Translations under genes and position numbers: made by a program | From: Paludibaculum sp. | Lineage (GTDB): Bacteria; Acidobacteriota; Terriglobia; Bryobacterales; Bryobacteraceae | Reading direction: 5' to 3' | DNA: 64,000 bases | Assembly: GCA_029973955.1 (NCBI GenBank) | Contig: JARKQJ010000191.1 | Location: 1-64,000 of the forward strand | Shown: piece by piece, positions 28,441 to 37,217 of the stretch | Layout: each line of letters opens with the position of its first letter | How positions within the stretch are numbered: the stretch's first letter is position 1 | Notes under the pieces: model-generated | The model's database searches: none | What the model was told of the DNA's origin: nothing | The model's input: only the letters and a program-made list of their open reading frames with translations

Positions 28441-29523
28441 TTACTTAGGATTCCTGACAGAACTATGTCCGCCGGGGCCGGCAAGAGCCACGGCCTCCAA
28501 GGCGAAAGCGGCGTCCAGCGCGGGCAGCCCTTCGTAGGGAAGCAGCGCGCCGGCGGGATGCCGGGCGGGGTTGATGAAGTCCGGCAGCACCTTGCGCACC
28601 AGCTCCGCCATCTGCGGCGAGAGCGGATAGGTGTTGAGCAGCACGGCGTTCTTCAGAGAGGTGGACGCCGCCTGCATCGTCTTCTCCAGACGCTGAAAAG
28701 CCAGCCGCGCGTCGGCTTCCTGGTAGCGGAAGGCCAACTGCGCTCCGGCGAAGACCAGCGAGCCCGAAGGAATGGCGACCGCGCCGTCTTCATAGCGGAC
28801 CTCCGCCCGCGATGCCAGTTTCGCCGCGGCGCTGCACGATGCGCCGGCCTGCAGGGCGGCGCGCTGTGCCTGGTGCCACACGGCGTTGTTGCGCGGGAAC
28901 AGATGCGAGGCGGCGCTCTTCACCTCCCGCTCGCCTTCCATGGAAGTGGTGGCGCACAGCAGCCGCATGGGATCGCCCTCCATTCCGGCGGAGATCAGCC
29001 TGGCGCGCAGCAGTTCCAGCGCGGCCGCGGGCGTTTCCGCCTCGGCGACGGCGAAGGCGATGCCGGCGGGATTCAGCGGCTTCCTCTCCAGCAAGGTGGC
29101 CTCCAACTGCACCTGCGCGCCCTCCATGGGCAGCGCGCCCACCTGCAGCACCGTCAATACGGGCAGAGAGAGACGACGGTCACTGAACTCATCGGCGACG
29201 ATCGACTGAATGCGCCGCATATCGCCGGTGCCGGCGACGAAGGCGCGGATCTGGATGAACTGAGCGCCTCGCGCCAGCGCGATGAGGGCCTTCAGGCCGT
29301 CCCTGGTCTGTTGCGAAAGCAGGCCCTTGGCGGAGAGCGGGGCGGAGACGAAGCCCAGCCGCGAGACGTCGGCCAGCAGCGCCGTGGGCGGGTCCGGCAA
29401 TACTGCCAGAGTCTGGGTGGTCTCCTCGTCTTTCTTCTTCCTGCGTTGGAGCGGGTCGGCAACCGCTTGCGTCCCGAAAACCAGTACCAGCGTCGCAGCC
29501 GCCACCCGTGCGGGCTTCCACAT
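28441..29523 (-). CDS. Exported protein with one clear and one possible RidA (YjgF)-like domain
   Basis: 360 residues from the ATG at 29523, giving a clean signal peptide (about 1-22); an in-frame ATG nine bases earlier exists. Residues ~50-145 resemble RidA (AFVAGTGDMRRIQSIVADEF, LPVLTVLQVGALPMEGAQV). A second, more degenerate copy may occupy ~150-330. RidA deaminates reactive enamines in the cytoplasm, so an exported double version is unusual. The usual RidA arginine is hard to place, so activity is doubtful. Confidence 0.6.
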   Translation of the reverse strand: MWKPARVAAATLVLVFGTQAVADPLQRRKKKDEETTQTLAVLPDPPTALLADVSRLGFVSAPLSAKGLLSQQTRDGLKALIALARGAQFIQIRAFVAGTGDMRRIQSIVADEFSDRRLSLPVLTVLQVGALPMEGAQVQLEATLLERKPLNPAGIAFAVAEAETPAAALELLRARLISAGMEGDPMRLLCATTSMEGEREVKSAASHLFPRNNAVWHQAQRAALQAGASCSAAAKLASRAEVRYEDGAVAIPSGSLVFAGAQLAFRYQEADARLAFQRLEKTMQAASTSLKNAVLLNTYPLSPQMAELVRKVLPDFINPARHPAGALLPYEGLPALDAAFALEAVALAGPGGHSSVRNPK

Positions 29524-29609
29524 GAGAATCATCTGTATCGTATCAAAACAGCCAGCCGGGTAATCCCGTCAGCGCGGGTCTGAAGGCTGCTACAATTGCC
29601 GTCGAAGAC

Positions 29610-30362
29610 ATGGCTGAGCAGAGCTGCGAGCGGTGCGGAGGCACCGGCTGGAAGATTGTCGAGAAAGAGGGCCTGAGCGGAGCCCAGCGCTGCGAGTGTT
29701 CCTATGCCGCGCGAGGCGAGGCTCTGCTGAACCGGGCCCGCATCCCCAGCAACTACGGCGGCGACAACTTCGACAACTTCTCAAACCGCGGCTCCAACGA
29801 ACTGAAGGCCATTCAAGGCCTATTGGTGCGCTACTGCCAGGACTTTCCCGCCGCCGATCCCCCCGGCCTGCTGCTGATCGGCGAACCCGGATGCGGCAAA
29901 ACCCACCTGGCGGTGGCGGTCCTGCGGCGGCTCATCGAACACGGCTTCGAGGGCGTGTTCATGGACTATCAGAACCTGCTGGACCGCATTCGCTCCGGCT
30001 ACGATCCGCTCTCCGGCGAAAGTCCCCGCGCCGCCTACGAGGAGGCGATGGAAGCCGAAGTGCTCCTGCTGGACGACCTGGGCGCGCACCGCGTCACCGA
30101 TTGGGTGGAAGACACCGTGACGTCGATCATCACCTACCGCTGCAACGAGCGCAAACCTCTGATCGCCACCACCAATCTGCCCGACGCCGAGATGGGCGGC
30201 ACGCTGATCGAACGCCTGCCCGAAGGCGCGCCCGCGCGCTACGACATCAAGTCGACGCTGATCGAAAAGATCGGCATGCGCGCGCGCAGCCGGCTCTTCG
30301 AGATGTGCCGCATCGTGCGCATGCCGAAAGTGGGCGACTATCGAGTCGCCTCTCGCAAGTAG
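29610..30362 (+). CDS. DnaC/IstB-like AAA+ ATPase with N-terminal zinc finger
   Basis: 250 residues. An N-terminal zinc-finger-like segment CERCGGTGW...CECS (6-9 and 28-30) precedes a AAA+ domain with Walker A GEPGCGKTH (91-99) and Walker B LLLDDLG. The overall layout is that of DnaC/DnaI helicase loaders and the related IstB proteins. No transposase lies beside it, which favours a chromosomal helicase-loader role over IS21 IstB. It is convergent with the DinB gene, with no spacing between stop codons. Confidence 0.82.
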   Translation: MAEQSCERCGGTGWKIVEKEGLSGAQRCECSYAARGEALLNRARIPSNYGGDNFDNFSNRGSNELKAIQGLLVRYCQDFPAADPPGLLLIGEPGCGKTHLAVAVLRRLIEHGFEGVFMDYQNLLDRIRSGYDPLSGESPRAAYEEAMEAEVLLLDDLGAHRVTDWVEDTVTSIITYRCNERKPLIATTNLPDAEMGGTLIERLPEGAPARYDIKSTLIEKIGMRARSRLFEMCRIVRMPKVGDYRVASRK

Positions 30363-30866
30363 TTACTTCTGGATGGGAGCGTCGCCGCTGGGGCCATAGA
30401 TGCCCGGCACCTTGGCGCCCATCGGCCGCAGGTAAGCCGAAAGCTGGCCGCGGTGGTGGATGGAGTGCCGCAGCATCAGGTCCACATAAACAACGCCAGG
30501 GGCGTTGAACATCCCGAAGAAGTCGATCTCCTTGGCCAGCGTCTCGCCGGAAAGGCCCTTCACGGCTTCCACCGCGGCCGGCAGATTGGCGTCGTACCAG
30601 GCAATGACATCGGCGACGTTCTTGATCGCCTCCGGCACGTCCGGCTCGCCGGCGGCGAAGGCGCCCTGCGCCACGCCGTTCAGGAAGAACACCTCGGCGC
30701 TGGCGATGTGCCAGGCCAGCTTCAGGGTGTTCATGGACCGGTCGTCCGGCGAGTAGCTTTCCTTGCCTGCCGGGCAGGCCGCCAGCACGTTGCGGGTTGT
30801 TGCGGTTTCCTGCGCGTGGGTTCCCAGGACGTACGCGGCGAGCGTCTTTGCGGTTTCAGGTGACAT
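30363..30866 (-). CDS. DinB-family protein
   Basis: 167 residues of mostly helical sequence. The metal-binding histidines expected of the DinB/YfiT four-helix bundle are in LAWHIASAE and RHSIHHRGQLSAYLRPMGAKVP. Such proteins bind divalent metal and many are thiol-S-transferases or stress proteins; the substrate is unknown. Confidence 0.88.
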   Translation of the reverse strand: MSPETAKTLAAYVLGTHAQETATTRNVLAACPAGKESYSPDDRSMNTLKLAWHIASAEVFFLNGVAQGAFAAGEPDVPEAIKNVADVIAWYDANLPAAVEAVKGLSGETLAKEIDFFGMFNAPGVVYVDLMLRHSIHHRGQLSAYLRPMGAKVPGIYGPSGDAPIQK

Positions 30867-30927
30867 GGTTTCGATTCAGCCTCTCTAACGTGGAATTCCT
30901 CTGTTATAGCAGGAACCCGCGCCAGCG

Positions 30928-32397
30928 TCACTGGAAGTACTTCTTGACGATCCACTCCGGCTGCCACTGGTCCGGTTTGCGCGCCATGCCGGTGAGATCC
31001 ACCACGCGCGGTTCCTGGTTCTGCTCGGGGATGGGCGCCGTGTCGCCCACCTTCTCCTGCCACTGCCGCATCAGCGTCCGCAGGCGCCGCACTTCCGCGG
31101 CATTCCGCGGCGCATCCACGACGTTGTTCATCTCATATGGGTCGTTCTTGAGGTCGAACAACTGCAGGTGGCCGAGCTTGGGATAGGCGATCAGCTTCCA
31201 GCGCTGGTCGCGCACGGCCCGCTGGATGTCGAGAAACGGCAGGAAGACGGAGTCGCGCACCGCGATCTTTTTCTTCTCCCACAGCGGCCGCAGGCTGTCG
31301 CCCTCCAGGCCCTGCGGCGCGGAGAGCCGTAGCACGTCGCACAGGGTAGGGAAGAGGTCGAGCAGGTAGGTGAAGGCCGTGACGGACTCGTTGCGCGGGA
31401 TGCCCGGCCCGGAGATCATCAGCGGCGTGCGCATGCTGTGTTCGAAGACATTCTGCTTGCCCAGCAGACCGTGGCTGCCCAGCGCCAGGCCGTTGTCGGC
31501 CGCGTAGATCACGATCGTGTTGGAGGCCTCGCCGCTCTGGTCGAGCGCCGCCAGGATGCGGCCGATCTGCTGGTCGAGGTGCGTGATCATGCCGTAGTAT
31601 TCGGCCAACTGGTCGCGGATGATGCTCTCGGTGCGAGGCCAGGCGGCCAGGTTTTCGTCGCGGCCGCCGCGCATCATGCCGTTGTCGAAACCGAGCTGCG
31701 GGCGGAAGTTGACGGGCAGCGGCGGAAGCCGGCGGTAGTACTCTTCCCGGGCGGGCAGCGGCGGCATGCGCGGGTCATGCGGCGCGGTGAAGGCGCAGTA
31801 GGCGAAGAAGGGCTTCGCGCGGTCGCGGGTATTGAGAAAGTCGATGGTTGAGTCGGCGAAAAGCTCGGAAGAGAACTTCTCTCCCGTGCGCTGCGCGGTG
31901 AGCTTGCCGTCGGGGCCGATGTCGCGCACAGGCACTTCCAGGTGGTTCGACATGCCGCCGAACATGACGTTGCGGCCGCGCTGGAACGCTCGCAGAAAGC
32001 TGCCCGTGCCGTTGTGCCACTTGCCGGTGGCGAAGGTCGCGTAGCCGCTCTCGCCCAGCACTTCGGGCATCAGGCGCGCGCCTTCCAGAGTTTCGGTCTT
32101 CAGGTGGAACCACGTCTTGCCGCTCATCAGCATGGCGCGGCTGGGCATGCACACGGCGCCGCTATTGCCCCCGAAGATGTAGTTGTTGCGGAAGCTGACG
32201 CCGGAGCGCGCCAGGCGGTCCAGGTTGGGCGTGCGGATGTGGGTGTTGCCGTGCGCGGCGATGGTGTCGGCGCGCTGGTCGTCGGCGAAGAGGAAGAGCA
32301 CGTTGGGGCGCTTGCCGCTCTTGCCGGAGCCACGCCCTGCCGTGGCCGCGGCCATGGCCAGCGAAGCCAGCATCATGCGCCGGGAGAGGAAGTCCAT
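30928..32397 (-). CDS. Exported sulfatase
   Basis: 489 residues. The twin-arginine-like leader (SRRMMLASLAMAAA) is followed by the sulfatase core: NVLFLFADDQRADT with metal-binding aspartates, and CMPSR (C83-P85-S86-R87), the C-type formylglycine motif needing maturation. Downstream are TAPHDPR and IYAADNGLALGSHGLLGKQ. It would hydrolyse sulfate esters in the periplasm or outside; no maturase lies in this window. An AAAGGA sits six bases before the ATG. Confidence 0.92.
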   Translation of the reverse strand: MDFLSRRMMLASLAMAAATAGRGSGKSGKRPNVLFLFADDQRADTIAAHGNTHIRTPNLDRLARSGVSFRNNYIFGGNSGAVCMPSRAMLMSGKTWFHLKTETLEGARLMPEVLGESGYATFATGKWHNGTGSFLRAFQRGRNVMFGGMSNHLEVPVRDIGPDGKLTAQRTGEKFSSELFADSTIDFLNTRDRAKPFFAYCAFTAPHDPRMPPLPAREEYYRRLPPLPVNFRPQLGFDNGMMRGGRDENLAAWPRTESIIRDQLAEYYGMITHLDQQIGRILAALDQSGEASNTIVIYAADNGLALGSHGLLGKQNVFEHSMRTPLMISGPGIPRNESVTAFTYLLDLFPTLCDVLRLSAPQGLEGDSLRPLWEKKKIAVRDSVFLPFLDIQRAVRDQRWKLIAYPKLGHLQLFDLKNDPYEMNNVVDAPRNAAEVRRLRTLMRQWQEKVGDTAPIPEQNQEPRVVDLTGMARKPDQWQPEWIVKKYFQ

Positions 32398-32477
32398 AAA
32401 CCGTCCTTTCTACGCCGGGCGCGGCCGTCGCTCAACGGGCCGCATCCGGCGGAAAGGCTCAGTGTATCGCTATGGGC

Positions 32478-33875
32478 TTACTCGAGAGGCGTGGAGCCGG
32501 CCGGCCGCGCCGGCGACGGGGCGGGGAAGGGATACACATCGGGCACCACCTTCACACCCGTGGTGAACTTCCAGTTGCTGCCGCCGGGCGTGGCGAAGGT
32601 CATCTCGACGAACCCGGCAGTGAAGCCCTGCGCCGGCTTCTCAAGCTGCACCGTGTAGGTGCCGTCGGCGTTCGCGGCCACATCGGTGCTCTTGTACGCC
32701 GGGCCGATCTTCTCCAGGCGGAAGTCGCGGGCGTCGGGGTTGGTCGCCGTCCACAGCTTCACCGCCACCGGCTTGTCCTTGCAGGTGACGCTGATCTTGC
32801 CCTCGGGGCTGATGTTCCAGTCGAACTCGGGCCGCTTCCAGTTCTTGATCACCGATTCGTAGTAAGTGGCCAGGCTCTCGGCGGCGTCCGTGCGGCGCGT
32901 CACGCCGTGGTCGGAGTTCGGCACATAGCGCAGATACTTCTCGCCCTTCAGGTCCTTGTAGTAGAACTGCCAGGAGTCCGGCAGGAAGAACTGGTCGCCG
33001 GCTGAATTGACGATGTACTTGGGCATGGTAAGGCGGTCGCGGAAGCGGTACGGCTCCACCACCCTCATGAGGCTGTCGAACTGTTTGGTGCCGATCCAAT
33101 CCATCACGCCGTGCTCCACGTAGTCGTTCACGGAGGGCGCCCAGAAACCATACGCCCGCCAGTGGTGCATGAAGGACTGCTCCATGTTCAGCAGGTCGAT
33201 CACCACCGGCATGATGGCGATCACTCGCTTGTCCACAATGCCCGTCGTCCACGTGGTCCAGCCGCGCTTGCTGCCGCCGGTGATGACCCAGCGCGCCACT
33301 TTCACCTTGCCGCCGGCCTCGCTGGCCAGGAACTCCTGCGTCGCATCCATCGCGCGCACGCTGGCCTTCGTCATCGGCAGCCGTGCCGGCCAGCGCTCGT
33401 CGCCGGTCTCCAGATACTTCTTCCAGGTGAAGGCGATGATGGCGTCTTCCGTGCGTTTGCGGCTTTCTCCGTAGAAGCTCAAGGCCTGGTTGGGGATCAT
33501 CCTCAACTCCACGGCGACGCTGTGCGTCCGCACGGCGATCGAGGCGGTGAAGGGGTCCACCTTGTCCGGCACTCCGCTGGCATTGTTGCCGCCGGCGATC
33601 ATCAGCAGCGCCGCATCGGTGTCCACCTGATCCGGCTTCACGATGGTCACCCAGTGCTTCCAGGTGGTGCGGTCCACTTCCGCCGGCGTGAGCCAGTTCT
33701 GGGAGGTCATGTCCAGAACGTAGGCCGTGTAGCCCGGGCCGGGAATGGTTCGCGCCAGTTTCCATTGATAGGCGGGATCGGGCGTCTTGACGTAGCGGTC
33801 CAGTGCCGTTTCAGGATTTGACTGGGCAAAACAAGAAATCGACAGCGTGGCGACAAAAGCGAAAACGTGTTTCAT
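32478..33875 (-). CDS. PhoPQ-activated pathogenicity-related (PqaA-type) alpha/beta hydrolase
   Basis: 465 residues with a signal peptide (about 1-17). The sequence follows the PhoPQ_related family: ETALDRYVKTPDPAYQWKL, the nucleophile region WVITGGSKRGWTTW (Ser in GGSKRG), FWAPSVNDYVEHGVMDWI, and the GDQFFLPDSWQFYY segment with aspartate, then PNSDHGV with histidine. It is probably a secreted hydrolase of unknown substrate. It lies 80 bases upstream of the sulfatase gene on the same strand and could share its transcript. Confidence 0.88.
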   Translation of the reverse strand: MKHVFAFVATLSISCFAQSNPETALDRYVKTPDPAYQWKLARTIPGPGYTAYVLDMTSQNWLTPAEVDRTTWKHWVTIVKPDQVDTDAALLMIAGGNNASGVPDKVDPFTASIAVRTHSVAVELRMIPNQALSFYGESRKRTEDAIIAFTWKKYLETGDERWPARLPMTKASVRAMDATQEFLASEAGGKVKVARWVITGGSKRGWTTWTTGIVDKRVIAIMPVVIDLLNMEQSFMHHWRAYGFWAPSVNDYVEHGVMDWIGTKQFDSLMRVVEPYRFRDRLTMPKYIVNSAGDQFFLPDSWQFYYKDLKGEKYLRYVPNSDHGVTRRTDAAESLATYYESVIKNWKRPEFDWNISPEGKISVTCKDKPVAVKLWTATNPDARDFRLEKIGPAYKSTDVAANADGTYTVQLEKPAQGFTAGFVEMTFATPGGSNWKFTTGVKVVPDVYPFPAPSPARPAGSTPLE

Positions 33876-33913
33876 GCTAATACTCTCATCATAGCCGATA
33901 TACTGTGGGTGTC

Positions 33914-35116
33914 ATGAGTAGTCCCGTCGTTCCGAACCCCCTTGCTTATCTGGGCGAACAACTTCAGGAGATGCGTGCCGCCGGATCCTTTTTCCGGCTC
34001 CGCGAACTGGAGAGCCCCTGCGAAGCGGTGAGCCGCGCCGACGGCCGCGAAGTGATCAATCTTGCCTCGAATAACTATCTGGGGTTGGCCAATCACCCCA
34101 AGCTCAAGGAGGCCGCCCTCGACGCCGTGCGCCGCTTCGGCGCGGGCACCGGAGCCGTGCGCACCATTACCGGCACCATGGCCATGCACATGGAATTGGA
34201 GCGCAAGATCGCAGCCTTCAAGCACACCGAGGCCTGCGTGGTATTCCAGAGCGGTTTCGCCGCCAACGCAGGCACCGTCAGCGCCATTCTGGGGCCGGAC
34301 GATCACATCATCAGCGACGAACTCAACCACGCGTCCATCATCGACGGCTGCCGCCTTTCACGCGCCAAAATCCATGTCTTTCGCCACCGCGACTCAGAGC
34401 ACGCCGCCGAGATCCTGTCCGGCCTCGCCAGCGTGCCGGGCCGGAAATTGTTGATTACGGATGGCGTCTTTTCGATGGATGGCGATATCGGCCCGCTGGA
34501 CGCCCTGGTGGCGGTGGCTGAAAAGCACGGCGCCATCATGATGGTGGACGACGCGCACTCTTCCGGCGTGCTGGGCCGCAACGGCCGCGGCACCGTGGAT
34601 CACTTCGGCCTGCACGGACGCGTCGGCATCCAGGTGGGCACGCTCTCCAAGGCGATCGGCGTGCTGGGCGGCTATGTCTGCGGCAGCAAGGATCTGATCG
34701 AATTCCTCTATCACCGGGCCCGGCCTTTCCTTTTCTCTACTTCGCATCCGCCGGCCGTCACCGCCGCCTGTAGCGCGGCCTTCGATCTCCTCGTCGATGA
34801 GCCCGAACGCATTGAGCGGCTGTGGGATAACACCCGTTACTACCAGGCGGCGCTCGCCGCCCAGGGTTTCGCCACCGGCCTGAGCCAGACGCCCATCACG
34901 CCCATCCTCGTCGGCGAGGCGCGGACGGCGCACGAATACTCCGCGGCGCTCTTTGAAGAGGGCCTCTGGGCCACGGGGATCGGCTTCCCCACCGTGCCCA
35001 AGGGGCGTGCCCGCATCCGCACCATCGTGACCGCCGCCCACACGAGGGAGCACCTCGACCGCGCCGTGGAGATCCTGGCCCGCGTGGCGAAACGAATGGG
35101 GATCCTGGCCCAGTGA
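33914..35116 (+). CDS. kbl: Glycine C-acetyltransferase (2-amino-3-ketobutyrate CoA ligase)
   Basis: 400 residues from the ATG at 33914; a GTG nine bases earlier is in frame. It is a fold-type I PLP enzyme of the alpha-oxoamine synthase family: NYLGLANHPKLKEAA, GTGAVRTITGTM, DELNHASIIDG, DDAHSSGVLGRNGRGT, and the PLP lysine in GTLSKAIGVLGGY. It converts 2-amino-3-ketobutyrate and CoA to glycine and acetyl-CoA. The related KAPA synthase (BioF) is an alternative, but the GTGAVRTITGTM region favours Kbl. No threonine dehydrogenase is adjacent. Confidence 0.82.
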   Translation: MSSPVVPNPLAYLGEQLQEMRAAGSFFRLRELESPCEAVSRADGREVINLASNNYLGLANHPKLKEAALDAVRRFGAGTGAVRTITGTMAMHMELERKIAAFKHTEACVVFQSGFAANAGTVSAILGPDDHIISDELNHASIIDGCRLSRAKIHVFRHRDSEHAAEILSGLASVPGRKLLITDGVFSMDGDIGPLDALVAVAEKHGAIMMVDDAHSSGVLGRNGRGTVDHFGLHGRVGIQVGTLSKAIGVLGGYVCGSKDLIEFLYHRARPFLFSTSHPPAVTAACSAAFDLLVDEPERIERLWDNTRYYQAALAAQGFATGLSQTPITPILVGEARTAHEYSAALFEEGLWATGIGFPTVPKGRARIRTIVTAAHTREHLDRAVEILARVAKRMGILAQ

Positions 35117-35150
35117 ACTGCCAGTGAAATAATCGACGCGCCGGCCGGCG

Positions 35151-36008
35151 CTACTTGCCCTGCTGGATGGCTGCGAACGTCTTCAGCAGGTCCTGGATGC
35201 GGTCGATCTGGACGAACGGCCGCGAAAAGAACCGTTCCACCGTCGCGTTGAACAGGGCCGCCTGCTCGTAGGAGACGGCGTGCGTGGTGCCGGGGAAGAT
35301 CGCCAGTTGACTGTTCGGAATGTGGTGAAAGATCTCGATGGTGTGCTCGTCCCGGATCAGGTCGTGATCGCCGGCCATGATCAGCGTCGGCGCCTGAATC
35401 GCATGCAGAGCATTCAGGTCGATATTCGGTTCGTCGAGCATCAATTGACTGGTCCGGATGCTGCGCCGCACTTCCGGTTTGTCCCGGTCCGCCGCCGGGA
35501 TCGAAGCCAGCATCTCCTTCACCAGGGCGATGGTCTCCGGATAGACGGCGCTGGAGGACGGATTGAGATTTGCGCCCGTGGCGGCGATCTTCTTCACTTT
35601 CGCTGGATAGTTCATGCCCAGCAGGAGCGCCTCGATGCCGCCGTCGCTCCATCCAATCACATCCGCGGCAGGGATTTTGAGGTGGTCCAGCAGTGCGGCC
35701 AGATCCGCGGCCATCTTCTCATAGGTCAACGGGCCGGTACTGTCGCCTGACTTCCCATGGTCCCGCGTATCCATGGCGATCACGCGGTAGTGCGTGCGGA
35801 AGTAGTCGATCTGCCGCTTCATGGCTGCGATGCTCGCGCCATTGGGATGGATGACCAGCAGCGGCTCGCCCGATCCATAGATCTCGTAATAGAGCCTGAC
35901 GCCATCGTGCGTGAATGTTCTGCCCACGGCGGCATTGGAGCCATAAGGAGTGGATTGGGCAGATAGCGCCGAAAGCGTGAGAATCAGGAGCAGCAGGAGC
36001 CGTGACAT
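35151..36008 (-). CDS. Exported alpha/beta hydrolase
   Basis: 285 residues from the ATG at 36008, which gives a signal peptide MSRLLLLLILTLSALSAQS; the frame stays open 180 bases further up but that part is not protein-like. Catalytic residues are S in GWSDGG, D in GDHD and H in GTTHAVS. The oxyanion region is VIHPNGAS. The substrate is unknown. A perfect 14-base palindrome GCGCCGGCCGGCGC (35138-35151) touches its stop codon. Confidence 0.85.
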   Translation of the reverse strand: MSRLLLLLILTLSALSAQSTPYGSNAAVGRTFTHDGVRLYYEIYGSGEPLLVIHPNGASIAAMKRQIDYFRTHYRVIAMDTRDHGKSGDSTGPLTYEKMAADLAALLDHLKIPAADVIGWSDGGIEALLLGMNYPAKVKKIAATGANLNPSSSAVYPETIALVKEMLASIPAADRDKPEVRRSIRTSQLMLDEPNIDLNALHAIQAPTLIMAGDHDLIRDEHTIEIFHHIPNSQLAIFPGTTHAVSYEQAALFNATVERFFSRPFVQIDRIQDLLKTFAAIQQGK

Positions 36009-36394
36009 GGAGTGGAATTGTACCACCCCAGCCGCTCCTGAAGCGCCGCGGCAAGCCCGCCGCTGCCTGCGTCGCCTCGCGGACGGCAATGATGTGGCCG
36101 CCTCACTGGGCTGGTGGGGCATCCCCTCCCGCAAAGCCGGGCTGTCCGGGTCTCCGCGGTCCGGACCCTCGTCCGGTAAGGAGGCCGCCACGCTCCCCTA
36201 GGACTTCAGTCCCACGCAGGATCGCCGCTCGTCTTGCCTGATTCCAGAGTTGCGTGAACTCTGCCCGGAGGCCCGTTTTTATTGGGTTTCGGCACTACCC
36301 CTGGGGGAAACGGCCTACCTCGGCGACTCCTCTGAGGCGGGGCCGCGGATACGAAATCAGACCTCTGTCTCTGAGTTCTTTCTAAGGTGCGAAA
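36009..36394. other. Intergenic stretch before the pilin genes, no gene seen
   Basis: About 390 bases between the hydrolase start and the pilin leader. Short open frames exist on both strands, but none has a good start, RBS or protein-like composition. A tRNA-like fold was looked for and not found. Confidence 0.5.
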
Positions 36395-36467
36395 TAAGGT
36401 ATTGCTTGGATTTGAGTAGCCGAAGGGTACTGTTACTGTTGATCTAGCAACGACGAAAGAAAGTTGC
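36395..36467 (+). promoter_or_regulatory. Leader of the first Flp pilin gene: conserved box plus hairpin
   Basis: TAAGGTATT (36395) then TGGATT (36407) and AGCCG (36418) recur, in the same order and spacing, ahead of the second pilin gene. Near the 5' end of the mRNA, GCAAC (36447-36451) pairs with GTTGC (36463-36467). A GGGAGAGGAG ribosome-binding site follows before the ATG at 36493. Confidence 0.5.
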
Positions 36468-36492
36468 AACAAGGGAGAGGAGAAACAAACAC

Positions 36493-36696
36493 ATGAAGAA
36501 ACTGAACAATTTCATCCTGAAGCTGTGGATCATGAAGGACACCCGCGGTCAGGACCTCATTGAATACGCGCTCATGGCCGGCTTCGTCGCCGTTGCCGCC
36601 GGCGCGATCGTTCCCGGCGTCGCCGCCAGCATCAAGCAGATCTTCAGCAAGGTCAACTTCGTGATGTCCGGCTCCGCCAGCCAGGCCGCCGGCTAA
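36493..36696 (+). CDS. Flp/Fap-type pilin subunit, first copy
   Basis: 67 residues. A short basic leader (MKKLNNFILKLWIMKDTRG) is followed by the processed-pilin motif QDLIEYALMAGF, with cleavage expected after G19, and a single hydrophobic helix continuing AVAAGAIVPGVAASI. Flp pilins form thin tight-adherence pili or tubular structures exported by a Tad system. No tad/cpa/rcp gene is in this window. The second copy, 210 bases downstream, differs at only a few positions (W/R, K/T). Confidence 0.88.
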   Translation: MKKLNNFILKLWIMKDTRGQDLIEYALMAGFVAVAAGAIVPGVAASIKQIFSKVNFVMSGSASQAAG

Positions 36697-36749
36697 GCGA
36701 ACCAGACCCCCGAGGGTTTCTCGGCGCTTCTGCGATCTCAAAAGGATCT

Positions 36750-36792
36750 ACAGCGAACGGCGGGAACAGAGATTCTCGCCGTTCGCTGTTTT
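36750..36792 (+). terminator. Rho-independent terminator of the first pilin gene
   Basis: A perfect 13-bp stem ACAGCGAACGGCG (36750-36762) / CGCCGTTCGCTGT (36777-36789) with a 14-base loop is followed by TTTT. It insulates the two pilin genes from each other. Confidence 0.88.
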
Positions 36793-36803
36793 GAGGCGTA
36801 AAT

Positions 36804-36873
36804 TAAGGTGTTCCGTGGATTGGTGCAGTCGGGGGAGATTGTTAACGTTGTCCTAGACACATCGAAAGATGTG
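36804..36873 (+). promoter_or_regulatory. Leader of the second Flp pilin gene: conserved box plus GAAA-capped hairpin
   Basis: TAAGGTGTT (36804), TGGATT (36816) and AGTCG copy the first leader. The hairpin CACATC-GAAA-GATGTG (36858-36873) takes the position of the first leader's hairpin with a different stem sequence. GGGAGAGAGAGG lies before the ATG. Confidence 0.5.
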
Positions 36874-36905
36874 CTGAGAGTTGGGAGAGAGAGGAAATAT
36901 AAACA

Positions 36906-37109
36906 ATGAAGAAACTCAATAACCTCATTCTGAAGCTGCGGATCATGAAGGATACCCGCGGTCAGGACCTGATTGAATACGCGCTCATGGCTGGCTTTGT
37001 GGCCGTCGCCGCCGGCGCCATCGTCCCTGGAGTTGCTGCCAGCATCCAGACCATCTTCAGCAAGGTCAACTTCGTCATGTCCGGCTCCGCGAGTCAGGCG
37101 GCCGGCTAA
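36906..37109 (+). CDS. Flp/Fap-type pilin subunit, second copy
   Basis: 67 residues, nearly identical to the first pilin, with the same MKDTRG/QDLIEYALMAGF processing site and hydrophobic helix. It has its own leader and its own terminator, so the pair is an independent gene duplication rather than a single transcript; separate expression control is likely. Substitutions are concentrated in the leader peptide and at one position after the helix (K to T). Confidence 0.88.
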   Translation: MKKLNNLILKLRIMKDTRGQDLIEYALMAGFVAVAAGAIVPGVAASIQTIFSKVNFVMSGSASQAAG

Positions 37110-37170
37110 TAGTACACGACTTTCCCGGAGCGCCATGGCGCTCCCCCGGATCCGGGTAGGATCTTCCGTG

Positions 37171-37199
37171 AACGGCGGCAACTTCGGTTGCCGCCGTTT
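37171..37199. terminator. Hairpin terminator with TTCG tetraloop, shared by convergent genes
   Basis: AACGGCGGCAAC (37171-37182) and GTTGCCGCCGTT (37187-37198) form a perfect 12-bp stem closed by TTCG. The T-run is short (three T). It sits between the second pilin and the convergent LarA-like gene. Confidence 0.8.
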
Positions 37200-37217
37200 C
37201 CATTTGGAATGTGTTAC

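Noticed and set aside
29610..30362. IS21-type IstB transposition helper
   Set aside because: No IstA transposase, terminal inverted repeats or target duplication nearby, and an N-terminal zinc finger argues for a DnaC-like loader.
36009..36492. tRNA or small gene in the longest gap
   Set aside because: No cloverleaf, T-loop signature or protein-like short frame with an RBS could be found; only the pilin leader at its right end is supported.
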